This document shows, one piece after another, positions 36,013-46,900 of a stretch of DNA of 64,000 bases; the stretch's first letter is position 1; each line of letters begins with the position of its first letter. This DNA is from Cyclina sinensis. Taxonomy: Eukaryota; Mollusca; Bivalvia; Venerida; Veneridae. The translations under genes and the position numbers were made by a program. The stretch covers positions 4,030,001-4,094,000 of the forward strand of contig JAAONU010000017.1 in the NCBI GenBank assembly GCA_012932295.1, in the 5' to 3' direction. Under the pieces are notes generated by a model. It did not search any database and was not told where the DNA came from. It saw only the letters and a list, made by a program, of their open reading frames with translations.

Positions 36013-38932
36013 TTAATACTAGGGGAGAATAATTTTGAGCTGTAAGACATCTAAATGATAAATTTATCTGAGGTTAAATTTGAACAAATTTTATGTTTAT
36101 CTTTGTTGTCTGTTGGTGTATCTTTCATAGACTGTGTTATAAAACAAAATAAAAATAACATTATTTCATACCTGTAGAGTACTTAATTTGTTTAATTTCT
36201 GTGTATGGCACTGTTCTGTTGTAAGAATTTAGTAATTAATTTATTATGTCTTCAGAAATATTTCTGAAGATTGATGTTTTTGCATAAATTCATCCACCAC
36301 AAAGTTGTCATTAAGATAATGTGAAAATGAAAAGTAAGGTGTAAGTCTTGCTTTTGGCTCTGAAACTACCATTAATAACAAATTACATGTTCTTTTATTC
36401 TGTATTTTGGATGGAGGTGTAAAAGGCTCGTGAAAATATGACAAATTGTCTAGTTTCCTCAGCCATATGAATTGGTGTTGAAATGAAGTCAGTTCAAAAG
36501 ATTTTTCTACAGTCTCATGAATATGTGTGACCCCAGTCAGATTTGGGTGTTTTTAGACTGCAAAATGATACAAGAAGAGGAAAAAAAACTTTACACATAA
36601 AAATTATACTAAATAAGATTGCATAAAAGGCAGGATTTTTGTTTACTGGACATGGGTTGATTAAAAAGCATTAAAAAAAACCTAAAAAGCAAATAAACTG
36701 TAAGGACTGACTAGCTGAAGCTTGAATTAGTATAAGTATTTTCTTCAATTCTTTTCAGTTAAGAAATTTATCAAAAACAAAAACAAATGTTGTTTTTAAC
36801 AGCAAAATTCTCTGTGTACTGGTTAAAAGGCCATTTTTCTCCTGGCTTAATGGTGCAAATAAAACTGTAGTCCACTGTTTATACATCTATATATTTAGTC
36901 AATGATTTTCATAATCATACATAATGCATGATAATACATATTCATTGTTAATAAACATGATTTGCTTGTAACATGAGGGTATTCCTGTCATATAATTCGT
37001 GTAGATCTTATTTAGAATTTTTGACAGGTAAGGAGGGTTAGTTCAGTAGATAATCTAATTTTTCAGAATAATATGACATACAGTTTATTTTTGGTTTAAA
37101 ATAACTTTCATTTTTTATTTTATTATAAGAGATATTATCCAGATAGTGAAGAATTTTATCTAATTTAATATCAGTTGATAAAGATATTGATAAAACTAAA
37201 TATATATTTTTGTCTATGATCACTTGGTGAAAACATGTGTATAAACAAGTGTATATTAGCCATACTAATATTTCAAAATGGAAACATAGACCAACGTTTT
37301 ATGATTTATATATGGCTGATGTATTTAAGAATTTATAAATAATTCTGTGCTTTCTCTGTACAAGAAGAGCCAATACATGATGTATTTTTACAGAAAGTTT
37401 ATAATAACATTAGACATTTGAAGATCATTTACACTATGTTGGTACAAATAAATGGTGGACAAATAGAAAAAAAAGAAAGATAAGTTTGGCCAGGATGATT
37501 CACCTTCTTCAAAATTTCCAAATAAAAGGTACATTTAGTTAAATCAGTTTGGATATTAGAAGTGCAATAAATATCCTTTTTGAAAAAATTACCCCATCCC
37601 TGTCTTAAAGTGTTGTAGTCGTATACCGGTAATGTTCAGAGGACTTTGAGTAGTTCACATGCTGTGTATTAGGGGGCATTTGGGACCAAAGTAGAGAAAT
37701 TATTAGAATGGTATGCTAGTACTCTTTCTGTTCATTTATCATACATTGATAAATTGAATGTGAAGTATATGATTTTAAATTTATTGCTGAAATTAGTACA
37801 CCCTTATTTATTATAGGGATAAATGTTGCCTTTTCTGAATGCATAATGCCTTGGAGTAAATGTTGAACTTTATACTATGGTAGAAAAGGTAATCTGTTTT
37901 ACATGAAAGAAAGGTCTCATAAATGAGTTGTCCTTACAAGGCAGGTGACCAGTAAATGAGGAGTTTACTGTATTGTGTTAATAACCTCAGATTTTTGTGA
38001 AATTTTGATATTAATTGCAAATATACAGTCTTAATGCGATCAAACTAACAGCAATAGAATTTATAGCTATATGAAAGTATTAGTTTATTCAGCGTAATTT
38101 TTAAAAGCCAAAGATACAAAGATGATGCTGTTTCAAAGAGCTGTGTTTTGACTGGTCAGTTACAATTCTCCACACTATTAAATTCTTGTGAGATAGACAG
38201 CAATTGTTCAGTTTATTTACATGGTGCATAGTTGTTGTGTGAGCTTTAATAATTGCTGCTGTCTATGCTGAAATAAAGTTTAAGAAGGAAAAGTAAGTCA
38301 GGCTTTGGTCTTTGTTGTGCTGTTTTGGATTCCATTTGACATACATGATTTAGTTTTCAGAAAACTAAACATCTCTTTTTGTACAGCAAACTTTAATGTT
38401 CATATTTTTGAGTGTACCAGTATTTGAAAGCATGTGACTATAAGTGTACTAGGTATATTGATTTCTAAAAAAAAATCATTTTGAGGATATAGTGGCAACT
38501 GTTGCCATTCAGAGTAAAAAAATGTTTCAGCAACTAAGCAAAAACTGGAGGAAGTGCAAACACTGATCAGAGAATCTTTCACATTAATTGTTTATTTACA
38601 TACACTATGTTAATAGTATATTTTTGATTCTGTATAAAAAGAGAATTGGAATTCAACACGTAAAGTAAGAAGGTAAATTCAGGACAATTTGCTCTGAACC
38701 CTAACATTTGTCAAATAAATCCTGCTTTATAAATCCAGTTGGTCAAAAGTCAGTTGCCATGTTGTTTTTTTTTTAACAACATAAGTGTTAAAAGTAATAC
38801 AGTATTTGCTCCACAATTTTGTAATTTGTAAGCAGCTGTTGAAATAATAAAAGTTTAAGGCACTATGTGAGTGTTTTGACATAACTGATCATTGCTAGAG
38901 CTTAGTGTTTCACAAGAAATCACATGTTTTAA

Positions 38933-39099
38933 CCCTTACAATGCTAGATATCGATAATGGACTTGTTGGGGTCCTTATTGAATTTTACTGACTGAATGGC
39001 GATTAGTGCAGACCAAGATTAGACAGCACAGAATTGCAGGCTGATCTTGGTCTGCATTGATCTCAAAGGCAGAGTCAATTGGCTCGAGCAGGGTAAGGG
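38933..39099. mobile_element. piggyBac-like MITE, 167 bp
   Basis: TTAA at 38929-38932 and 39100-39103, with ends CCCTTACAATGCT and reverse-strand CCCTTACCCTGCT. Also contains an internal inverted pair 'gcagaccaagatta' / 'tgatcttggtctgc'. Related in ends, but not interior, to the element at 35807-36012. Confidence 0.75.
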
Positions 39100-39808
39100 T
39101 TAAATGCACCATTGTTTGAATACTGTCATATTTGAAACCAACAGCAGTCGATTGTGTGTATTTTTAGAATGCACTTCTGTATTTTGTTGTAATTATCTTT
39201 TTAATGTTTTTGTTGAGCAATATGTATAAACCATTCTAAAAAAAATGAAGCCTTGTTTGTTGTTCTCTGCTGTTATGCTTGTTAGCTCTCCTGAGCATAA
39301 TGCTTAGAGTGAGCTTTTGCCCTGTCTGTCGTGTGCTGTCAACCTTTTACTTCAAACACCATCTCCAGCATGTAAATTACAAGGTGTAAGTTGGAAAACT
39401 TGGCAGGAATGTTCCTTGCACGAAGCTCTATCAAAATTGTTCAAGGAATTCTCTTCCATGTAGAACTCTGTTTTCTATGGCAACAAGAATGAAAAACTTT
39501 AAGCATCTTTCCTAAAACCCAAGGCACAGAGCTCTGAAATTTGGCATGAAGAATTGTCTAGATGACCTCTACCAAGACTGTTCAAACTTTGGCCCTAGGG
39601 CCATTTTTAGCACCACCCGAGGAGGTAAGATGTTTATATAGACAAGCTCGTCTAAAAATAATTCTCATCAGAAGCCATAAGGCTGAGACTTAAGACATTT
39701 GGATCTAAGCATTGCCAAGTGGACCTCTGTTGTTTTAAGAAAGCCCCTTGTATAGTTCATTCTTTTTTATTTTGATGATAAATCATTACATTGCACATGT
39801 TATTTTTT

Positions 39809-40500
39809 ATCCCCCCGCCAAAGGCGGAGGGGATATTAGAAATGCCCTTCGTGCGTCCGTCCGTCCGAAACAATTTTGTCCGGAGCATAACTCCAAAACT
39901 ACTAGAGGGATTTTATTCAAACTTCATACACTGACAGAGCACATTGGTAGGTAGTGCAGTGTGCAAGTCCAATAACTCTACCTTGCCTATTTTTAGAGTA
40001 ACTCCCCTTTTTCAGAATTACTTGATAAATTTTGTCCGGAGCATAACTCCAAAACTACTGGAGGGATTTTATTCAAACTTCATACACTGACAGAGCACAT
40101 TGGTAGGGAGTGCAGTGTGCAAGTGCAATAACTCTACCTTGCCTATTTTTAGAGTTATTCCCCTTTATCAGAATTACTTGATAAATTTTGTCCGGAGCAT
40201 AACTCTAAAACTACTTGAGGGATTTTATTCAAACTTCATATACTGATAGAGCACATTGGTAGGTAGTGCAGTGTGCAAGTGCAATAACTCTAGCTTGCCT
40301 ATTTTTTAGAGTTATTCCCCTTTATCAGAATTACTTGATAAATTTTGTCCGGAGCATAACTCAAAAACTACTTGAGGGATTTTATTCAAATTTCATACAC
40401 TGACAGAGCACATTGGTAGGTAGTGCAGTGTGCAAGTCCAATAACTCTACTTTGCCTATTTTTTAGAGTTACTCCCCTTTATCAGATTTACTTGTTTATA
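39809..40500 (+). mobile_element. Pearl/HINE-like element (ATCCCCCCGCC family), first head
   Basis: 5' hairpin ATCCCCCCGCC (39809-39819), AAA loop, GGCGGAGGGGAT (39823-39834), one bulged A on the 3' arm, then (GTCC)n. Core units of 156 bp start at anchor 'gcataactc' 39885, 40041, 40197 and 40354. No 3' end before the second head at 40557. Confidence 0.75.
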
Positions 40501-40556
40501 TTTTAAAAATCCCAGTATATTCATGTATATCTAATTCTTGAATTCTTGAACTTATT

Positions 40557-41007
40557 ATCCCCCCTGCCAAAGGCGGAGGGGATATTTGATATGGTCTCTG
40601 TCTGTCAGTGCGTCCGTCCGTTCCAGTTTTGTCTGAAGCATAACTCCAAAAGTACTTGAGTGATTTTCTTCAAACTTCATATACTGAAAGAGCACATTTG
40701 GAGGAGGTGCAGTGTGAAAGAATAATAACTCTACCTTGCCTACTTTTAGAATTATTCCCCTTTATCAGATTTAATTGAAAAACTTTGTCCGAAGCATAAC
40801 TCCAAAAGTGCTTGAGCGATTTTCTTCAAACTTAATACACTGACATAGAACATTGGTAGGAAGTTCAGTTTGCATGAACAATAACTCTACCTTGCCTATT
40901 TTTTGTGGGATTTTCTTCAAACATTATTACATTGAGTGTTTGAAAGAACAACCTCCAGGTAGCTTCTTCCCGGCGGGTGGGATTAACCATGTGTAACATG
41001 GCTCTTG
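40557..41007 (+). mobile_element. Pearl/HINE-like element (ATCCCCCCGCC family), second head with 3' end
   Basis: Head ATCCCCCCTGCC (40557-40568), AAA, GGCGGAGGGGAT (40572-40583), then GTCTGTC/GTCC. Two core units follow. A third copy of the stem, GGCGGGTGGGAT, is at 40972-40983. Then the 3' hairpin CCATGT (40987-40992), GTA, ACATGG (40996-41001), then CTTG (41004-41007) followed by TT. Confidence 0.75.
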
Positions 41008-41182
41008 TTAGCAGTTGTACTCGTGTGAGTGCTTTAGGGCCTTTATGACCCTCTTGTATTTTTGATAAATCTTATTGGTATTCGTAGTAAATAATTCAGA
41101 TAAAATAAGCTTTGGAGGTAAGAAGAAAATGCAGTCTCTGTCGCATCCAAAGCCTGATTAAAAAGAAGGGTTCATTGAGATA

Positions 41183-42058
41183 TACTACTCAAAATTTGCA
41201 TAGGATCAATTTTCGTAAGTATAATTTTTGTTTCTTGTTCGGTAATGACAATTTCTTTACTCAATCCAATTCATTGTTTTAGCAAATCATTATGAAAGTG
41301 ATAATCACTGTGTTTTGTTTTAAACCTGACAGTGGTTAAACCAATATTAAAAGTCAAAAATCAAAATTGTTTAGGTGAAAGCTCAATATCGGAAATGTTC
41401 AATACCGCGTATGATGTCCTTAGCTACATCACCGCATTCTACTGATAAGTCTTTTTAATTCAGAAACAGCCATTTCGAAAGCATCACCTGTCTAGGCTCC
41501 TGGATTGTTGATGGCCAGACTCCGTGGGCAGAAATCGCTGTCGGCAGCATATCCAATGCATTCTCAGGATAAAAATTCAGTGATCACGCAGGCCAATCGA
41601 TTCATGAAAGATTGCATGAATGTGATAAGCTGTACTGCTGTAGATAGCAATTTTTCTTGCAAAGTCCAAGCAGTTTTTCTTGCAAAGTCCAACCAGAAAC
41701 AATTCAGTAGCTTAATCCGGTGCTCAGTGAGGTAAAGCCATAGCTTCCACAGTTAAAAGGTCTGGGTCTTATCAGTAGCATGTGGCGGCGATATCAGGTG
41801 TGTATGGATGACAACTGGCACCAAAATCAGGTCTTTATTATCTGTATTTCTTATTGAGGTCTTGCCTCCAAAATGTTGATTTTTGGTAATTACAAACTTT
41901 CATCCACAGTCACGCATCGAAAAACTACATCATTTTGTATGATAATGATTTGCTTAAACACTATTTCTGAAATAAATGAAGAAAAATAGCAATTAATCAA
42001 CATTAAACAAAAGTAACACTTTTTGTGAAAAAACGACCCTTAGCAAATTTTGAGTAGT
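41183..42058. mobile_element. DNA transposon remnant with ~20 bp inverted ends
   Basis: The left end TACTACTCAAAATTTGCATA and the right end (reverse strand TACTACTCAAAATTTGCTAA) are almost identical inverted repeats. The interior (~0.85 kb) may be a decayed transposase, but no frame stays open and I recognise no catalytic motif. The ORF at 41505-41735 is not convincing. Confidence 0.65.
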
Positions 42059-42784
42059 ACAGATTAAAATCCATCAGTGGTACATGTGTTTGTCAGCTTA
42101 CCCTCTTCTTGGTGTACAGGTAAGTAGACAAAAAATGAGGTCATGTCAGTGTTCAAAATGACAAGGAAGCATAACAAGATAAATGCTGAAAGAACAATGA
42201 ATGCTCAGAAATACTGTAAATGAAAAGAATGTAAGTGAAAGTACATTTCCCAATTTATGACTGGACTGGTCGTAATTTTTTTTCTTTTTAGCATTTTTAA
42301 ACTTAAACCAACAATTTACTGGACAGGGGTATAACTTTTCTCATTGAACAGGTTGATGTTGCTTTTACTTAGAATACATAATGGTGAAAACTGGACTTTT
42401 TTAGATATTCAAGGTCACTACGACCACTAAATTGAAGAAAATAATTGTCGAGTTACTTAATTTCTTAATGGTAATTGAAAAAGTCATGCTGTCATAATAG
42501 TACTTGATAAACAGGGACCAAGGATTCATGTTTGTTTCTTCATTTTAGGTCTTAATAAATCATAAAACACCATCCCCACACTGTGCTGGCCCCTTCTGAG
42601 CAAAACAGAGTGAATGATATTGGCATAAAATAAACATTATTAGAAAAGGCATCCGTGCAATAGAAAAAAAAAGTATCAAAAAAGCAGTTTAGTTTAAACT
42701 TACTTACTTCACATCGATTGGGAAGCAAGTTCTTGCAACTTATGAATTCATCGCTCATGATAACTGCTTCCTGAGTTCAGACCA

Positions 42785-42880
42785 GTAAAGTGAAAGTCAG
42801 GAATGTGGAAAGTCACTGGAAACTCTCACCCCTCGTGGGATTTGAACCAGCAACCCCTCGACCACTGCTACTCCTAAAAA
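42785..42880 (-). mobile_element. tRNA-like SINE fragment
   Basis: Reverse strand has GGTTCAAATCCCAC-like T-arm sequence preceded by GTGGTCGAGG. The adjoining 'gtggaaagtcactggaaact' is similar to sequence beside the SINE piece at 6745-6912. Confidence 0.45.
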
Positions 42881-43818
42881 GTGTTCCTTTGCTTGTGCTA
42901 AATGTTTGTTTTATAAATACCTATATGTTATATCTGCTTATCTTTAAGCATCCTGAAAGCTTTAAAATTATATTATTATTTATATAAAAGCATGTTTTGT
43001 ATGTTACTATGTCTTTTTCTGTTTGCTATCTGCAATTAACTAAGCTGTATGTGTTCAAGCTTGCTTGATATGAATTAGCTGTTGTCTAGACTTCTGCCAG
43101 CCTGTGAAATGTGCTTGTTCTGTTTTGTCAAGAAATTATATACGTTGTCTTTTGTTTCTAAAATGTATTTTAGGGAACTGTAATTTTTATCTAAACTTTG
43201 TTAGCACCTTTGAAACTATTTGTATTTGTGTATTTACTATTACCTTTTAATTTGATTAATATTTGTTTTCATGTGATAATATTCATATGTTCCTCTTTTT
43301 GTTTTTAAGCATTGTTTTTTAGACTACGCAGATGGTAAGATAGCATATTTCTCATAGCTTTTATATTTAATAATTATTTTTTTCTTATTTGTAGCTGTTT
43401 TACATTTGTTAAAATTATACTTGTGTTATATAGTCGGTTAAAAAAACTTTAAATAGCTTATATTAAATGTATATGTCTTGCCGACTCAAAATAAATCCTA
43501 TCTTATCTTATCCTCAAAAGCAGTGTTTGAGGTAATTTTTACTCACCTGCATAAAATGCATCAGTCATACAATAAATTAATAATGGTATTTTCAGGTCTT
43601 TGGTCAGATGCAGCCAATTTGTTTTAGACATTTAAAAAGATATCGAAAAAACATGTCCCAGGCCTACACGTATCTTACATGATCGGTACACATGTAGGAC
43701 ATTTGCAAATATTTAGTAAGTGCTTTTATACACCCACCGTTCAAATATAGTGGTTTTTGACCAATTATTTTCTTATAACGAAGTGTAACATTACAACACC
43801 GTATTCAAACTTCCGCTA

Positions 43819-43845
43819 ATGGCGTCGCAAAGGAAATATTTTTAA
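43819..43845 (+). other. Short upstream ORF (9 codons) before MBD2/3
   Basis: ATG at 43819 opens MASQRKYF then stops at 43843-43845, three bases before the main MBD2/3 ATG (43849). If the transcript starts upstream of 43819, this could reduce or regulate main ORF translation. The transcription start is unknown. Confidence 0.35.
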
Positions 43846-43848
43846 AAA

Positions 43849-43958
43849 ATGGACAAAAGAAGTGGAAATGTCACTGGTTTACCGCCGGGTTGGACCAGAG
43901 AAGAGTGTGTTAGACAGTGCGGACTGTCTGCAGGAAAGACTGATGTTTACTACATCAG
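43849..43958 (+). CDS. MBD2/3: MBD2/3 coding exon 1
   Basis: Start ATG 43849; donor ATCAG|GTTGTC, phase 2. Encodes the first half of the MBD including GLPPGW and GLSAGKTDVYYI. Confidence 0.93.
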
Positions 43959-46900
43959 GTTGTCATTGCTTATTCGAAAATGCTATAGATCTATCACATG
44001 CCTTTGTGAATTTCTTAGATTAGAATCCGTGTATTGTTAACAATTAAATATGTTTTTGTCTTTCAGCCCTGATGGAGTGAAGATAAGGAGCAAGCCCCAT
44101 TTATCTAGATATCTTGGAGATGCATTTGATCTCACTTCGTTCGACTTCAGGACAGGAAAAATAATCAGTAGTTCTCACAGAAAAAGTAAGCGCCACAAGG
44201 GATCATCATATGACTATGCTAGAGGTTTGTGTGTTGTGCTTCTTTTTGTGTTGGTAAATGCTGCGTTTTTGTTTTTACACTTATTAACTCATTCGTTTTA
44301 TTTTATCGTGTGTTTGGTTTTCAGACATTTCACCTCCTGGACTTTCTGTCCTTGGTCTTTTCACCTCTTGGATGTTTCGGCCTTGGTCTTTTCTACTGCA
44401 AGTTTAGAATGGTACTGTAATGGGATTACTTATAAGTATGTATGATATGATCAATGTTGTTGTTATAGGTTGATTGGTCACTGATTGGATTATCTTGAAT
44501 AATCTCAACTATCACTCAAAGGTGTTCACTCAGTGTGCATTCAAACTGTAACAACAACGTATGTCAAGTCATGCATACTTTAATCCCATTGTAGTACTAT
44601 ACTATTAAAACTGATAACTGAAAAGACTGAAAGCCTTTGAATATTGCAAAAATGTTCATTCTTTAAAAGTAGTTTAGTTTAGACATTTGAAGGAAGTTTT
44701 TTGTTGTTTTATGTCAATATGAAAACTTTGCAAAGTAAACTTTGAATACTATATTTTTTATGTTCACATTCATTTTTACCCGAAAATTCCATAATATACA
44801 TGTATACATTCATTTATGACAAAAATGTTAATAAATGTCAAAAAGTATACAAGTTTAAGTTATATATTACATTTTTTTTTCATATTTAAAAAAATGCCAA
44901 TAAGACCAGGGTTTTGAGGCTGAAATGTCCAGGAGGTGTAAAGTCCTGAAATCATGTGTTTTTAAGCTTTTAAGCAATGTTCTGTGTAAGTGTAATAAAT
45001 ACAGATAAGTAGAGGTAGGGCTTCTAAAGGTAACCTTTAGAAATTCAGAAGGACTGAAATTCTGGTGGAAATCACACAACATTTTTTATTGATTTTTCAG
45101 TACATAACATGTTTAATATGCCTGTGTGAATTACTTCTACATGACTAGTTTTAAATTGCCTTGAAACATAAAATTTTTATACTTCACTGAGAATTTTACA
45201 TACTTTGAAGGGTAAATGAATTTTGTTTCAGTTCATGTAATTTTTATCAAGTTAAATTATAAAATTATTGTTGCCTTAACATAGCAGCAAAATCCAGTTG
45301 CAAAAGTCCTCCATTCTTTAAATTTTTAATGCAATTAGAGATTTTGCAACAAAATTAGCTTGGTATTTCCTAAGATTGCCCCAACTTAGTCTGACAAAAA
45401 AAGGCTCAGAATCAGGGGTTAATGTAGGTTGTGACAAATTGATAGTATAATTTTGAAAAAAAAAAGATGTATTTTTAAAGGAAATATTCTTTTGAACCCA
45501 TTGCATGGCTTGCTTTGACAGTTAGTGTCTTACAGTGGCTTACTGCTTTGTTATCATGATTATGAAGTAGCATGGCAATCTTCAGTAATATAATAAAACA
45601 AATAAGTAAAAAATTTAAACTTTATTTCGTAATTGAGAATGTTCATTCTTGAATCCTATGGTGTATTTGTGGCTTTAGAACATAGTTAATGAGAAGGTTG
45701 AAATTAGCTCGAGTATGTAGTTTTGATGTTTGTTATGTTTTTTGTCAATCCTGCTCTTCATTTTTTTTAGACATGCATAATTATTGTACCTCCCATTCTT
45801 TTAAGCTAGACTTGGTAATAAGCCATTTGTAAAGGAAGATACTATTTGTTTTTGAGTTTCTAATTTCCTTACTCTTTGATAATGGAAAAAAAGCCATTTG
45901 TCTTAAAACTTCTTCAGCTTCTGTGACAATTGTTGTGCAATATGACATTAACTGGTAATACACTATAATAAGCTGAGAGTGACAAAATGTCCTAGGAATC
46001 TAACCACAACACATAGGACGTGTTGGTTCCTAATGTGACTTATTTGGCATGAACCTTCCTTTGTTTTTAATAAAGGTGGTTTAAAGTCTTTGGTTGGTTT
46101 ATCTGGGTTTACTTTTCCACAGTCAAGATGCAGACTGAAAAAAAAACATATAGTTCTTAAAACTTAATGATATGATTATACATGACAGATACATCAAATG
46201 GCAACAAGTGAAAACGGCAAATGAACATTGATCACAAAGATATGAATGGTTGGTTTTTAGAAAATAGTCATTTCCTTCGTTGAACTTTGTAGGAATGAGG
46301 CAAGATGCAAACTTAGCATTGCCTATACGTCAGACTGCATCCATATTCAAGCAGCCAGTGACAGTGATCAGAAATCATCCTGACAGTGTAACTAAAGCTG
46401 ATTTGAAACATGGTCCACAAGAACCACCAAGACAGGTGAAAAAAAGTTTGCCCTGATAGTGAAATGTATGTACAGACCATACAATAATGGTCTTGATTAA
46501 GCAGTGATTTTTGCCACCACAAAACTGTGGTAAACACTCAATAAATGAAGCTCACTGATACCAGTTTCTTTTAGGGAAAATGCCTAAAGAAAAATATTAT
46601 GTTTAAATTATTTCTGTATAAATGGACCTTACCTTACTGTTAACAATCGAAAGGTGATTCATTTAAAGGCTAAGGTACCTGGTTACTTTTTTAGCATTCT
46701 ATCTTATTCCTTATAAGAAGTATTAGAGTGACATCATTTCTCATGTTCCTTTCTTTTAAAATATGTTATCTAATGTCAATTTCTGTTGTATTTATTTAAA
46801 AGATAAATTAACTATATTTTAGTTGTTCTGGGAGAAGAGACTACAGGGTTTGAAAGCCTGTGACAGCACAGAAGAACTTATTGAGAGTCTAGAACTTCCT

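Larger units (their letters stand above)
34158..38300 (+). other. Probable SCAMP 3'UTR and following intergenic DNA
   Basis: AATAAA occurs at 34233-34238 (76 nt after the stop) and at 38272-38277, the latter followed by GT-rich 'ggtctttgttgtgctg'. Either could serve as a poly(A) signal. No coding exon was recognised; one piggyBac-like MITE (35807-36012) lies within. The extent of the UTR cannot be fixed from sequence. Confidence 0.4.
39284..41056 (+). mobile_element. Pearl/HINE-like element (AGCTCACC family) carrying nested elements
   Basis: 5' hairpin AGCTCTCCTGAGCAT (39284-39298) with TGCTTAGAGTGAGCT (39301-39315). The 3' end at 41029-41056 is AGGGCCTTTATGACCCT-type followed by CTTG (41053-41056). 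The middle is occupied by ATCCCC-family elements (39809-41007), so this copy looks older and was split by later insertions. Confidence 0.6.

Noticed and set aside
41505..41735. Transposase fragment inside the element at 41183-42058
   Set aside because: No catalytic DDE/D residues or family motif could be placed; only the terminal repeats are supported.
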